Positions 55,373 to 64,000 of a stretch of DNA of 64,000 nucleotides are shown here, one piece after another (the first letter of the stretch is position 1; the number at the start of each line of letters is the position of its first letter). The notes beneath the pieces are model-generated. The model did no database searches and had not been told where the DNA came from. It saw only the letters and a list, made by a program, of their open reading frames with translations. This DNA comes from Leeuwenhoekiella nanhaiensis (GTDB lineage Bacteria; Bacteroidota; Bacteroidia; Flavobacteriales; Flavobacteriaceae), in NCBI RefSeq assembly GCF_002744755.1, contig NZ_KZ319293.1, positions 124,001 through 188,000 of the forward strand. The letters run 5' to 3'. Both the position numbers and the translations under genes were made by a program.

Positions 55373-56821
55373 TTAGTTTTTAAATGAAAATGCTAAAGCG
55401 GCTTTAGCGCTTTTTCGCACTTCGGAAGGAATCTGAACGCTAAGGGTATTTCCATTAAGGGTATAGCCTAATTTTTGACCCGTACTTACCAATCGCAGGG
55501 TGCTTCCCTTTTTGGGAAGATTACCAGACCAGCTGATACTTTTAGGCACATCTTTTCCGTCTTCAAGCAGGCTGATGGCGAAGGTTTCCTTATCATTTGC
55601 TGTAAACCAGGTGTTGTTATCCTGATAGGCATCAATCGCGTGTGTGCCGTAGATGGCTTCTGCATTTTGATCAAGCCAGTCACCTATTTCGGCCAAAATG
55701 GGAAGCGCATCGGGAGGAAGCAAACCATCGGGTTGTGGGCCAACGCCCAGCAACATATTTCCGCCTTTGGCAACCACTTCAACCAAGCTATGAATGACTT
55801 CTGCCGAAGTTTTAAAATTATCATTAGGCACATAACCCCAGTTGTTACCCAGCGTCATACAGGTTTCCCAGGGATGATCGAGTTTGGTATCGGGAATTTT
55901 ACGCTCGGGAGTCTGGTAATTTTCATAGGGACCGTGAACGGTGCGGTCGGCAAAAATGATTCCCGGCTGGGCCTCACGGGCCATTGCTGCAATGCGCGGT
56001 ATATTTACTTCCTGACTAAACTCAGGAATCGGTGCTCCCCAGGCGCGCACTTCGTCGGTTACGGTTTCCCGTGGGCGCACCCAGCCGCCGTCTAACCACA
56101 AAATATCGATAGCTCCATAATCATGCATCAGTTCGCTGATCTGATTGTAGGTGAAATCCTGATAGCTCTTCCATTTTTCGGGGTATTTGCGAATGTCGTA
56201 GTTCACATTTCGGTCTGGCGTTGCGTATTTATCCCACCAAAAGTCCTGATTGTGCCAGTCTGGCTTTGAATAATACGCCCCAATCATAAAATCCTTATTG
56301 CGGAAGGCTTCAAACACATACTTGGCCACATTGGCTTTGGGGTGATTTTTAAAGGGTCCGTTTGTGATTTTATAGTCGGTTTGCTGCGTGTCAAACATAT
56401 TAAAACCGTCGTGATGCTTGGTGGTAAACACCACGTACTTCATCCCTGCATCTGCGGCAGCTTCCGCCCAACTGTCGGGATCGAAATTGACCGGGTTAAA
56501 AACCGAGCTCAAATTCCAGTACCATTTTTTATAGTCGTTATACGAAATCCCTTCGGGTCGCTCCAGCCAGGGCTCAGAGCACAATTGCCAGGATTCAATA
56601 ATTCCGGGAACCGCATAAACACCCCAATGAATGAGCATCCCAAACTTTTGATCGCCCCAGGTTTTTAGCTTTTGCTGAACCAAAGGATCTGTAGGTGCCA
56701 CATAGACTTCAGACTGCTCGTGCAGGTTACCGCCCTGAGCGAAAAGGGCCGTGCTGCCGGTTAGGGTGCCGTACAGCACAGTCCAAATTATCAACCTATT
56801 TAGGGATAAAAGGGTTTTCAT
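55373..56821 (-). CDS. GH29 alpha-L-fucosidase, secreted
   Basis: This 482-residue enzyme has a signal peptide (about 1-29) and a GH29 barrel with MLIHWGVYAVPG at 62-73, FTTKHHDGFNMFD at 132-144 and the nucleophile D244 in ILWLDGGW. A small C-terminal beta-sandwich (about 395-482) completes it. The WLDGGW context is that of the broad-specificity GH29-A type. It sits between the GH3 and the second GH29 gene with gaps of 10 and 6 bp, so it belongs to the same transcript. It removes alpha-linked L-fucose from oligosaccharides, probably in the periplasm. Confidence 0.94.
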   Translation of the reverse strand: MKTLLSLNRLIIWTVLYGTLTGSTALFAQGGNLHEQSEVYVAPTDPLVQQKLKTWGDQKFGMLIHWGVYAVPGIIESWQLCSEPWLERPEGISYNDYKKWYWNLSSVFNPVNFDPDSWAEAAADAGMKYVVFTTKHHDGFNMFDTQQTDYKITNGPFKNHPKANVAKYVFEAFRNKDFMIGAYYSKPDWHNQDFWWDKYATPDRNVNYDIRKYPEKWKSYQDFTYNQISELMHDYGAIDILWLDGGWVRPRETVTDEVRAWGAPIPEFSQEVNIPRIAAMAREAQPGIIFADRTVHGPYENYQTPERKIPDTKLDHPWETCMTLGNNWGYVPNDNFKTSAEVIHSLVEVVAKGGNMLLGVGPQPDGLLPPDALPILAEIGDWLDQNAEAIYGTHAIDAYQDNNTWFTANDKETFAISLLEDGKDVPKSISWSGNLPKKGSTLRLVSTGQKLGYTLNGNTLSVQIPSEVRKSAKAALAFSFKN

Positions 56822-56831
56822 AAATTCGTTT

Positions 56832-59264
56832 TTAGTTTTTTATACGTATCGTTTCAGTAAGCGTCAATGTATCGGTAAGCCGGATGTCCTGTGAAGATGC
56901 ACCAAGCTGTATTTCAAAGCTTCCGGCTTCGGCTACAAAATCCATATCTACATTGTAGAGGGCTAAATCTTCAGGCGTAATTTTAAAGGAAAGTGTTTTG
57001 CTTTCGCCTTTGGCTAAATGAATACGCTTAAAGCCGCGTAATTGCTTAACCGGCGTCACCACACTGCTCACCTCATCGCGCAGGTAGAGCTGCACCACCT
57101 CATCCCCATCGTGGTCACCCGTATTTTCTACAGTAACCGAAACATCAAATGCAGTGTCCTTTCCGTTTCCGCTTTGCGAAATAGTCAAACCCGAATATTC
57201 AAACTTTGTATAGCTCAGACCGTGACCAAAGGCATAAAGCGCAGCGGCCGACTCCTCCACATAATCGCGGCGTTTGGGCCACCAGTGATTGTAATAAACC
57301 GGCGTTTGGCCTACCGACCTCGGGATGGAGATGGGTAAACGACCCGCCGGATTATAATCACCAATCAAAACCTCTGCCAGCGCATGGCCGCCCTGTGAAC
57401 CCGGGTACCAGGCGTCCAGAATAGCAGGAATGTGTTTGGCAGGCCAGTTGATTAATAAAGGTCTGCCGGTAATCAACACTAATACGGTTGGGGTGCCGGT
57501 TGCGGCTACAGCCTGCAGGAGTTCGAGCTGTTTTCCCATCAGGTCAAGGGTAGAACGGTCGTAACCCTCCCCGCTTTCCATATCGCTTAAAAGTTCATCT
57601 TCCTTGGAAGAAACGCTTGCAGCACCCGTCTCCAGGTATTCGGTTTTGAAGTCACGGGCGCTGGAACCTCCGAGTACCACGATTGCTACTTCGGCCTCTT
57701 TTGCCGCCGCTACTGCCGCAGGAATATCGGTCTGGGTGGTATCGCGGATGGCAGTCCCTTTTACATAAGTAACCTGAGCATTAGGCCATTTTGCCCGAAT
57801 ACCTTCAAGTGGCGTGATGATATACTCAGGATCCTGAGGTGCCGTGTAATCGCCCAATTGATTGTACATCGTATCGGCGTTTGGCCCAATCACTGCAATT
57901 TTCTTAAGGTCTTTGGAAAGCGGAAGCAGATTGCCTTCATTTTTGAGCAGGGTGATGCCTTCAAGAGCTACTTCTTTGGCCAGGGCAGTGTGTTCGCGGT
58001 TGCGCACCACTTTCGCCGGAAGCTTTTCATCTACATAGGGATTTTCAAAAAGCCCCATTTCAAACTTCAGCCGAAGCACGTTTTTAACCGCTTCGTTTAA
58101 TCTCTCCTCACTGACGTCACCCGCCTTAAAGGCTGAAAATAATGCGTCGTCAAAACCCTTTCCGCCCAGATCGACATCTACACCGGCATTCATCGCAAGG
58201 GCCGCAGCCTCTTCTAAAGTCGCGGCTGCGTGATGGTCGTTCTTTATACCTTCTATACTCCCCAGATCAGAAACCACAAAGCCTTTAAAACCCCATTGCT
58301 CCCGAAGCAATCCGGTAAGCAGTTTTTTATGTGCGGTACTGGGAATCCCGTCTACCGAACTGTAGGCGGTCATTACCGACAGGGCACCGTTGTCAATCGC
58401 CTTTTTAAACGGATACATATACGCCTGCATGAGTTCGCGCTCCCCCACGTGAACCGCGCCACCGTTGTGTCCGCCCTCAGAAACGCCGTAAGCCGCAAAA
58501 TGCTTCAAGGTTGAAATAACCCGGTCTTTTTGATCGATGCCTGATCCCTGAAATCCTTGAATAAGGCCCAAACCCATTTCTGCAATGAGATAGGGATCTT
58601 CCCCAAAGGTTTCCTCTACTCGTGACCAGCGGGGCTCGCGTGCCAAATCAAGGATGGGGCCGTAACCGATGTGCGCTCCCTGAGCGCGTAATTCGGCAGC
58701 GATGGCAGCGCCCATTTTTTGGTTGAGATCGGGGTTAAAGGTGCTGGCCTGAGCGATAGCTGCGGGAAAATCGGTTGTGCCAATGGCCATATGCCCGTGC
58801 ATGGCTTCTTCGGCTAAAAATAAGGGAATGCCCAGCCTGCTTTCTTCAACTGCAATCTTCTGAATGGCATTGGTAGCCTTCGCTGCCAATTGTGGATTCA
58901 GGCCGGTTTGTAAGGTTTTTTGAGTCCAGGGATCGGCGCGCAAGGTACCCCAAAGCGCCCCGATGTTTTGAGTGGCTACTGCGGTTTTTAGCACTTCGCT
59001 GGCCACTACCCCATTTTTAGTTTTGGTATACATAGGCCAACCCAGCAAGGTTGAAAGCTGACCTACTTTTTCTTCGGGCGTCATACGCATCAGGAGATCG
59101 TCAACGCGCTGTTCTATGGAGAGACCCGGATTTTTATAAGGGGAATTAGCTGGGATTTGCTCCTGCGCACGAACTGACAAAATCCCCGAAAGGATAAAAC
59201 TTAGCACGATGCAGCTGCATTTAGCAAAACCGGAATACGATGTCTTTTGTGTAGTTTTTTGCAT
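56832..59264 (-). CDS. GH3 beta-glycosidase (BglX-like)
   Basis: This 810-residue enzyme has a signal peptide (about 1-33), the GH3 N-terminal barrel with nucleophile D333 in VVSDLGS, the second alpha/beta domain (about 430-670), and a C-terminal Fn3-like domain (about 700-800). KHFAAYG and RELMQAYMYPFKKAI are standard substrate-site blocks. Its layout matches periplasmic beta-glucosidases and beta-xylosidases, not NagZ-type hexosaminidases, which lack the Fn3 part. The exact sugar is open. It is the first gene of the six-gene operon GH3-GH29-GH29-GH20-cutC-Asp-box, and the roughly 170 bp before it should hold the promoter. Confidence 0.94.
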   Translation of the reverse strand: MQKTTQKTSYSGFAKCSCIVLSFILSGILSVRAQEQIPANSPYKNPGLSIEQRVDDLLMRMTPEEKVGQLSTLLGWPMYTKTKNGVVASEVLKTAVATQNIGALWGTLRADPWTQKTLQTGLNPQLAAKATNAIQKIAVEESRLGIPLFLAEEAMHGHMAIGTTDFPAAIAQASTFNPDLNQKMGAAIAAELRAQGAHIGYGPILDLAREPRWSRVEETFGEDPYLIAEMGLGLIQGFQGSGIDQKDRVISTLKHFAAYGVSEGGHNGGAVHVGERELMQAYMYPFKKAIDNGALSVMTAYSSVDGIPSTAHKKLLTGLLREQWGFKGFVVSDLGSIEGIKNDHHAAATLEEAAALAMNAGVDVDLGGKGFDDALFSAFKAGDVSEERLNEAVKNVLRLKFEMGLFENPYVDEKLPAKVVRNREHTALAKEVALEGITLLKNEGNLLPLSKDLKKIAVIGPNADTMYNQLGDYTAPQDPEYIITPLEGIRAKWPNAQVTYVKGTAIRDTTQTDIPAAVAAAKEAEVAIVVLGGSSARDFKTEYLETGAASVSSKEDELLSDMESGEGYDRSTLDLMGKQLELLQAVAATGTPTVLVLITGRPLLINWPAKHIPAILDAWYPGSQGGHALAEVLIGDYNPAGRLPISIPRSVGQTPVYYNHWWPKRRDYVEESAAALYAFGHGLSYTKFEYSGLTISQSGNGKDTAFDVSVTVENTGDHDGDEVVQLYLRDEVSSVVTPVKQLRGFKRIHLAKGESKTLSFKITPEDLALYNVDMDFVAEAGSFEIQLGASSQDIRLTDTLTLTETIRIKN

Positions 59265-59431
59265 AAAATGGTATCAGGTATTCAAGCTTTGGGTGTAAAT
59301 ACCACTAATTTATTCCTTAAAGCTAAAAGAAGTACCGCTTTACCTGAAAAATAATCGCTGAATGACGGCTCTGCGTAGCTTAGTGACGCCAAGGTGTTAG
59401 GAGTTCTTTATGAAATCAGAATGCTCAAGCC

Positions 59432-59956
59432 TTAATTGTGCCTGGATTCTTTACCTGTAAAACGCAATAACACCGAATCCTTTTGGCTTTGCCCAAAAAG
59501 CCTACCGGTTTTATATGCAGTTACTGCCAATACAATTATCAAAGCCAACTGAATACCTAAACCCATCCAAAAACCAAAATTCCATACGTTGCCTTGAGTT
59601 GTGGCTATTCCTTCAGTTGAAGATGAATAACCGGAAGAAGTACTCTCCCAAAGCCTAAAAAGACAAATTAAAAAGGTAAAGATTAGTATTAAGGTCATAG
59701 TAGATACAATCAAGATCAAATTTGCAATCTTATTTCTGAACTTCTGTAGTAGAGCCCGAAACAGGTAAATACTAAAAATAATAAATACGATATAAACACA
59801 AATTGCAGAAAGAGTTGGAATTATAAAGTATGAATCGTGAATATTGACATCTATTTGAGACTCGGGGTGCAATGCTTCCCAGCCTATACTATACATAGGT
59901 AAAACCAGTAAAGACACAATTAGTATAAGCAAAAAAATCAACTCTTTATTCTTCAT
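59432..59956 (-). CDS. Hypothetical four-helix membrane protein
   Basis: This 174-residue protein has four hydrophobic spans (about 5-23, 40-65, 80-103 and 128-152). Short loops connect them, and the motif DVNIHDSYFIIP near residue 37 recurs in small membrane proteins of Bacteroidota. I do not recognise a function. Its start is 3 bp from the stop of the DUF2459 gene, so it is the distal member of that transcript. There is no direct tie to glycan use, and the pair may be an insertion in the locus. Confidence 0.75.
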   Translation of the reverse strand: MKNKELIFLLILIVSLLVLPMYSIGWEALHPESQIDVNIHDSYFIIPTLSAICVYIVFIIFSIYLFRALLQKFRNKIANLILIVSTMTLILIFTFLICLFRLWESTSSGYSSSTEGIATTQGNVWNFGFWMGLGIQLALIIVLAVTAYKTGRLFGQSQKDSVLLRFTGKESRHN

Positions 59957-59959
59957 ATT

Positions 59960-60607
59960 CTAATCGTATTTCCCCATCAATCCAAAATCAAAGGGTGTCC
60001 ATAAACAGGCTTTTAAACCACTTTCTTTAAATGCCGTATTTACCCAGGTATTGCAGGTTTTAATACACGAATAACTTCCGTTAGCCTTATAAAAATCATC
60101 GCGGGAACCATAGCCGGCATCCTTCAACATTTCCTTAATACCATTAGCATCCGGTTTGAAGCTGTTTACCAAGTAGGTGTTGATTTTTTCTAATTCTTCC
60201 ACACTCAGACGCACTTCTACCCAGTCCTCCTGCTTGTTGCGGTAACGGGTTAAATGCATCAGCGTGGTACTTTCTAAAAACAAGGCTCTAAAGGCATTTG
60301 CAAAAGTCAGATCTCCCCAGGTAGGCGTATTGATGTAGAAATTTTCATCTCCCCAGCCAAAAGACATATAGGCGTCTGCATCAGTCCTTTTCAAATCTTT
60401 ACTCAAATCGGCAGTCATAGCCGCTCTGGGCAGAACAATATCTAAATGCACCCCATTGGTTTTGAGATAGATTACCTGATCTGCGGGTTGATCTTTAGCC
60501 TCGCGTGGAACGGTTATCGCTGTCAGAACCAAAGAAACAACCAGATAAACTACCGGGATCAACAGGACATAGAATAGAAATCTGAGCAGTTTGCGAAACA
60601 GTTTCAT
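59960..60607 (-). CDS. DUF2459/TIGR02117 family protein
   Basis: This 215-residue protein has one N-terminal membrane span (about 8-30) and the family pattern TNGVHLDIVLP, FGWGDENFYINTPTW and YRNKQEDWVEV. The Cys-containing block YSCIKTCNTWVN near residue 183 and His54 could form a cysteine-peptidase-like active site, as in related NlpC-like families, but activity is not established. It lies 10 bp after the antitoxin gene and 3 bp before a membrane protein gene. The C-terminal domain should face the periplasm. Confidence 0.85.
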   Translation of the reverse strand: MKLFRKLLRFLFYVLLIPVVYLVVSLVLTAITVPREAKDQPADQVIYLKTNGVHLDIVLPRAAMTADLSKDLKRTDADAYMSFGWGDENFYINTPTWGDLTFANAFRALFLESTTLMHLTRYRNKQEDWVEVRLSVEELEKINTYLVNSFKPDANGIKEMLKDAGYGSRDDFYKANGSYSCIKTCNTWVNTAFKESGLKACLWTPFDFGLMGKYD

Positions 60608-60617
60608 TTTTTATATT

Positions 60618-60980
60618 TCAATATTCCTGAACCAGAACTTCGGTAGGAATGTGAAGCTTTATGTTGAGTTTTCTGATCATATCGAGAGTTAGCTTTCGCT
60701 TTTTATTCAGTATCTCGCTCACCCTGCTTTCAAAACCTACTATTTCGGCTAAATCCCTCTGTTTCAAACCCATTTGTTCCATTCTGAATTTAATGGCTTC
60801 AATAGGATCTGGCATACCTATCGGAAAATTTTCACTTTCGTACTGCTCAATTAAAATCGAACGAATTTCAAGTTCATCTCCCTCTTCAGTACCTTTTTTG
60901 GCATCAAAAATGTCTTCTAGGCGTTCTAGCGCATCCTGATAATCCTGTTCATTTCGTATAGGTGTTATTTTCATGATCAA
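60618..60980 (-). CDS. higA: HigA-type antitoxin (XRE helix-turn-helix)
   Basis: This 120-residue protein has an N-terminal toxin-binding region (ITPIRNEQDYQDALERLEDIF) and a C-terminal HTH (MGLKQRDLAEIVGFESRVSEILNKKRKLTLDMIRKL), the usual HigA order for this subfamily. It neutralises the toxin and represses the operon. Its start overlaps the toxin stop by 4 bp, with the toxin gene first, the order typical of higBA. Flanking genes are metabolic, so this is a lone pair. Confidence 0.9.
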   Translation of the reverse strand: MIMKITPIRNEQDYQDALERLEDIFDAKKGTEEGDELEIRSILIEQYESENFPIGMPDPIEAIKFRMEQMGLKQRDLAEIVGFESRVSEILNKKRKLTLDMIRKLNIKLHIPTEVLVQEY

Positions 60981-61300
60981 ATGGTATTTGCATCTATTTT
61001 GTCATATTCTGCGTGTGTGCCCATAAAGCGAATCCAGCAAATCTGAAACTCAAAATTAATTTTTACAATAAGGCGGTATTTATTGCCCTTGATGTTGAAA
61101 ACAATTCGATTTTCCCGAAGAACACTGGCTGTTGGATATTCATCCTTAAGCGCGTGGATAGTTTCAAAAGACGACCGCTCCAATTCCCGATACCAGGACT
61201 TTAGCTGCTCTTCACAGTCGGAATGCTTTATCCAAAAATCCCGTAATGTTCGCTTTGCAATAACTCTCACTTTAGACCAGGGTTTTATCAAAGATATCAA
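60977..61300 (-). CDS. higB: HigB-type toxin (RelE-like mRNA interferase)
   Basis: This 107-residue protein fits the HigB_toxin family: AKRTLRDFWIKHSDCEEQLKSWY at the start, then RIVFNIKGNKYRLIVKINFEFQICWIRFMGTHAEYDKID. Such toxins cut mRNA on the ribosome. The family usually starts directly at VIAKRTL, so a GTG at codon 11 is an alternative start. It overlaps higA by 4 bp. No Lys or Arg of the usual active region looks missing, so the toxin is probably functional. Confidence 0.9.
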   Translation of the reverse strand: MISLIKPWSKVRVIAKRTLRDFWIKHSDCEEQLKSWYRELERSSFETIHALKDEYPTASVLRENRIVFNIKGNKYRLIVKINFEFQICWIRFMGTHAEYDKIDANTI

Positions 61301-61332
61301 AACTTACCAAATTGGTAACTATCCGTTTAAAA

Positions 61333-61367
61333 CAAAAAAAAACGCCCCGAATTAACGGGACGCCTTT
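61333..61367 (-). terminator. Terminator after the symporter gene
   Basis: On the minus strand a stem of GGCG-T-CCCG with CGGG-GCG, with one unpaired base, runs into a long T tract. It ends the nagB-symporter transcript before the toxin-antitoxin pair. Confidence 0.75.
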
Positions 61368-61388
61368 TCACCAGAAACAATTAAAAAC

Positions 61389-63209
61389 TCAAAAAACTCG
61401 CGTTTTTATACGCTGCCATAGTTTTACCAGAACTACAGTTGCGATCAGCGTGAGTACGGTTAAAATACCGGCCTGGGTATAGAACCCGTAAATCCAGTAT
61501 CCGGTGCTAAAAAGCGCACCGTATATGGTAACACAACCCACTAAAGTAGCCAGTATCCCTGCGGGTACAGACCATTTTTGGGTGTTGGTAACTAAATTTT
61601 TTCCCTGCAACTGTGCTTCCCCAAGTATGCGCTGCCAGCCGGGACCACCGGGCTGGGTGCGTTTGTAAAAGTCGAAAAGCGTGCGTTCGGTTTCAGGCGG
61701 AGTTAAGAAGGTAACACTAAGCCATACGATAGAAGTAAGCAACACGATCATAGGATAGGTTGACCAAAACGGTAAAATACCATCTGCTTCGGCAGTCCCA
61801 AAAAGCACCACTCCAAGAGAAGTAAAATTGAACAGAATGGAAATGATTCCGGAAGAAAACATCGCCGAGATTTCACTCCAGGCATTGATACGCCACCAAA
61901 ACCAGCGCAGGATAAAAATCAATCCGGTACCCGCACCAAACATCAATATGATATTAAACAACTGGTACGCATTGGTAAGGATTAAAGCCAAAGCCGAGCT
62001 GATTACCATCAGCAGTACAGTTGAGATACGACCGGCATTTACCAGTTCTTTTTGAGAAGCTTCGGGTTTGATGTAGCGTGCGTAAAAGTCATTAACTACA
62101 TACGAAGATCCCCAGTTTAAATGGGTTGAAATCGTAGACATATAAGCGGCGATCAGCGAAGCCATGACCAGACCCAAAAGACCCGCAGGCAGTTTGGTCA
62201 ACATTGCCGAATACGCCAAATCATCGCCCAGCTTACTTTCTACAATATTAGGAAAAGCCTCGTGAATACTGGCGATATCCGGATAAATCACAAGAGAAGA
62301 CAAAGCCACCAAAATCCAAGGCCAGGGACGTAAAGCATAATGCAGGGCATTAAAGAAAAAGGTGGCACCTATGGCGTGGTTTTCATCTTTGGCCGCAAGC
62401 ATACGCTGTGCGATATAGCCACCGCCACCGGGTTCGGCACCGGGATACCAGGCGCTCCACCACTGCACCGCAAGCGGAATAATGAGCAGGGTAATCAGGG
62501 TCGCTTTATCGTTAAAATCGGGCATGATGTTGATCTTATTCATCACTTCGGCATGGCTGAGCAGTCCGCTCATACCGCCTACTTCAGGCAGGTTTACACA
62601 ATAATATGCTGCTCCTATACCTCCGGCCATCGCTGCAAAAAACAGAATAAAATCGGTGTACACAACGCCTTTAAAACCACCCACGGTGCTGAAAATAACC
62701 GTTACCAGACCCGCGTAACCTATGGTTTCCAGCGGACTCAACCCCAGCATAATCTGACCGATTTTAATCGCTGCCAGAGTTACCGCACTCATCGCAAGTA
62801 CATTAAAGATCACCCCCAGATACACGGCACGGAAGCCGCGTAAAAAACGGGCCGGTTTTCCGCCGTAACGCAATTCATAAAACTCGATATCTGTGTTCAC
62901 CTCAGACTTACGCCAAAGCTTGGCATACACAAAAACAGTAAGTAAACCGGTGATCAAAAAGGCCCACCAAACCCAGTTGCCGCTTACCCCCTGATTCCGA
63001 ACAATATCGGTTACCAGGTTAGGCGTATCGGTTGAAAAGGTTGTGGCCACCATCGAAATACCCAAAAGCCACCAGGGCATATTTCGGCCCGATAGAAAAT
63101 ATTCGGCAGAACTCTTTCCTGATTTTTTGGCAACCATTAATCCGATGATCAGGGTGATTGCAAAAAAGCCAATGATAATGGCGTAATCGAGGGTTTCAAG
63201 AGCTACCAT
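61389..63209 (-). CDS. Sodium:solute symporter (SSS family)
   Basis: This 606-residue inner-membrane transporter has about 14 hydrophobic spans. SSS signatures include LSGRNMPWWLLGISMVAT at 40-57, VYTDFILFFAAM near 185 and LIAAYMSTISTHLNWGSS near 357, a stretch linked to sodium and sugar binding. Members near polysaccharide loci move mono- or disaccharides or uronic acids into the cytoplasm. Its start lies 58 bp from the stop of the NagB-type gene, so they share a transcript, which suggests an amino sugar or fucose as cargo. The specific sugar is not evident from sequence. Confidence 0.93.
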   Translation of the reverse strand: MVALETLDYAIIIGFFAITLIIGLMVAKKSGKSSAEYFLSGRNMPWWLLGISMVATTFSTDTPNLVTDIVRNQGVSGNWVWWAFLITGLLTVFVYAKLWRKSEVNTDIEFYELRYGGKPARFLRGFRAVYLGVIFNVLAMSAVTLAAIKIGQIMLGLSPLETIGYAGLVTVIFSTVGGFKGVVYTDFILFFAAMAGGIGAAYYCVNLPEVGGMSGLLSHAEVMNKINIMPDFNDKATLITLLIIPLAVQWWSAWYPGAEPGGGGYIAQRMLAAKDENHAIGATFFFNALHYALRPWPWILVALSSLVIYPDIASIHEAFPNIVESKLGDDLAYSAMLTKLPAGLLGLVMASLIAAYMSTISTHLNWGSSYVVNDFYARYIKPEASQKELVNAGRISTVLLMVISSALALILTNAYQLFNIILMFGAGTGLIFILRWFWWRINAWSEISAMFSSGIISILFNFTSLGVVLFGTAEADGILPFWSTYPMIVLLTSIVWLSVTFLTPPETERTLFDFYKRTQPGGPGWQRILGEAQLQGKNLVTNTQKWSVPAGILATLVGCVTIYGALFSTGYWIYGFYTQAGILTVLTLIATVVLVKLWQRIKTRVF

Positions 63210-63267
63210 GCTTTATTCTTATTTTTGTTACAATTACTAGTTAAGGGTAGAAAGGTACTTTTAATTT

Positions 63268-64000
63268 TTAAAAGTGGTAGCGCATAAAGGCTTCCATCGC
63301 CGCATATTCTGCCAGACCCAGGGCCCGGTATTTCTGCGCGGTCTCTTTGTTTCGGTCTTCGGCACGCACCCAAAACTCGCGTAAATCTTCTCCCTGAAAC
63401 ATCACACCGTCTTTTTGAGACTGATGATAGAAAATAGCCTGACGCTTTTTAAGCACCTGGTCCGGACTCATAGGCACGGCCATCTCGATCTCGTGCATTT
63501 CAAACTCGTGCCATGCGCCGCGGTATAACCAAACCCAGCAATCGTTCATATAGGCTTCACTCTTCAATTGAGCAAGCGATTCAAAAATGATATTGAGGCA
63601 TACTTTGTGCGTTCCGTGCGGATCTGCAAGATCCCCCGCAGCATAAATCTGATGCGGCTTTACGGTGCTGATCAATTCGTTTACAATAGCTACATCATCC
63701 TGAGACATCGGGTTTTTCTTGATCCCTCCGGTTTCGTAAAACGGAAGGTCTAAAAAGTGTACCTGCTCATCGGGAACGCCCTCAAAACGGGTTGCCCCAA
63801 GAGATTCGCAACGTCTGATCAAACCTTTTAACTGACGCACTTCAATCGGATCGACCTCGTTGCGCTGTTTGTTTTTTATCTGCTCTGCGATTTTACTGAA
63901 ACGCTCGCAGTCGTTGTTGCCCATAAGTGCTGCCACTTCAGCAAACTTCAAGGCTTCGGTATCGCTCACCGCGATATTTCCCGAAGTCTGATACGCGATA
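63268..64000 (-). CDS. nagB: Glucosamine-6-phosphate deaminase/PIG-L fusion, partial (5' end outside window)
   Basis: The frame is open to the window edge, giving about 244 residues of the C-terminal part. AYQTSGNIAV and TEALKFAEVAA belong to the linker after the deaminase domain. YAAGDLADPHGTHKVCLNIIFES carries the His pair typical of PIG-L-type LmbE deacetylases. The whole matches the roughly 640-residue NagB fusion common in Bacteroidota, which turns glucosamine 6-phosphate into fructose 6-phosphate and ammonia. An ATG at 63,967-63,969 is internal and not the start. It precedes the symporter and gives the GH20 product a route into glycolysis. Confidence 0.9.
   Translation of the reverse strand, partial: IAYQTSGNIAVSDTEALKFAEVAALMGNNDCERFSKIAEQIKNKQRNEVDPIEVRQLKGLIRRCESLGATRFEGVPDEQVHFLDLPFYETGGIKKNPMSQDDVAIVNELISTVKPHQIYAAGDLADPHGTHKVCLNIIFESLAQLKSEAYMNDCWVWLYRGAWHEFEMHEIEMAVPMSPDQVLKKRQAIFYHQSQKDGVMFQGEDLREFWVRAEDRNKETAQKYRALGLAEYAAMEAFMRYHF

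Noticed and set aside
63268-63969. A complete 233-residue protein starting at 63,969
   Set aside because: The frame remains open to the window edge with residues typical of the NagB fusion linker, so the ATG is internal and the gene is truncated by the window.

Overview
The window looks like a chromosomal segment of a marine member of the Flavobacteriaceae (Bacteroidota). The evidence is two SusC/SusD pairs, a hybrid two-component sensor with an AraC output domain, a type IX secretion C-terminal domain, many lipoproteins with short lipoboxes, and six S1 sulfatases. Nearly everything in the carbohydrate regions is on the minus strand, so operons read from high to low coordinates.

Region 1 (about 1-11,082) is an integrated genomic island, visibly more A+T-rich than the rest. 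Its right border is a 22-bp duplicate of the 3' end of a tRNA-Ser gene (11,061-11,082), next to a tyrosine recombinase (9,686-10,948). Going left are an integrase-linked coiled-coil protein, an excisionase-type HTH protein, a small unknown protein and a P-loop primase-helicase-type ATPase. Then comes a strange non-coding block of four tandem ~142-153 bp repeats packed with GCGG/CCGC (6,144-6,820), and a second HTH gene. The cargo is a three-gene set that resembles a split restriction-modification system: an MmeI-like adenine methyltransferase without a visible nuclease motif, a superfamily 2 helicase, and a GIY-YIG (T5orf172) nuclease cut by the window edge. The left island end, and probably the intact tRNA-Ser, lie outside the window.

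Region 2 (about 11.2-39 kb) is a sulfated-polysaccharide utilization locus. It has six Cys-type sulfatases, a SusC/SusD pair, a hybrid sensor-regulator, two Asl1/GH128-type glycosidases (one a surface-type lipoprotein, one a 1,290-residue T9SS-secreted multi-CBM enzyme), a parallel beta-helix protein and an SGNH acetylesterase. A motif TACCC-N5-TGAATGATA occurs identically 70-80 bp upstream of susC and of the beta-helix gene. Variants lie upstream of a divergent sulfatase and of the T9SS enzyme, which makes it a candidate binding site of the locus regulator.

Region 3 (about 39.2-64 kb) holds a YyaL-type thioredoxin-fold protein, an FG-GAP/ASPIC repeat protein and a second SusC/SusD pair. Upstream is a tight operon of GH3, two GH29 fucosidases, GH20 hexosaminidase, CutC and an Asp-box (sialidase-fold) lipoprotein. 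A HigBA-like toxin-antitoxin pair and two small membrane-linked genes follow, then a sodium:solute symporter and the C-terminal part of a NagB/PIG-L fusion. Together these suggest import and breakdown of a fucosylated, N-acetylhexosamine-containing glycan, with amino sugar entering glycolysis through the deaminase. Whether regions 2 and 3 act on one polymer or two cannot be decided from sequence. No sulfatase-maturating enzyme, fucose catabolic gene or sialic acid catabolic gene is present in the window.
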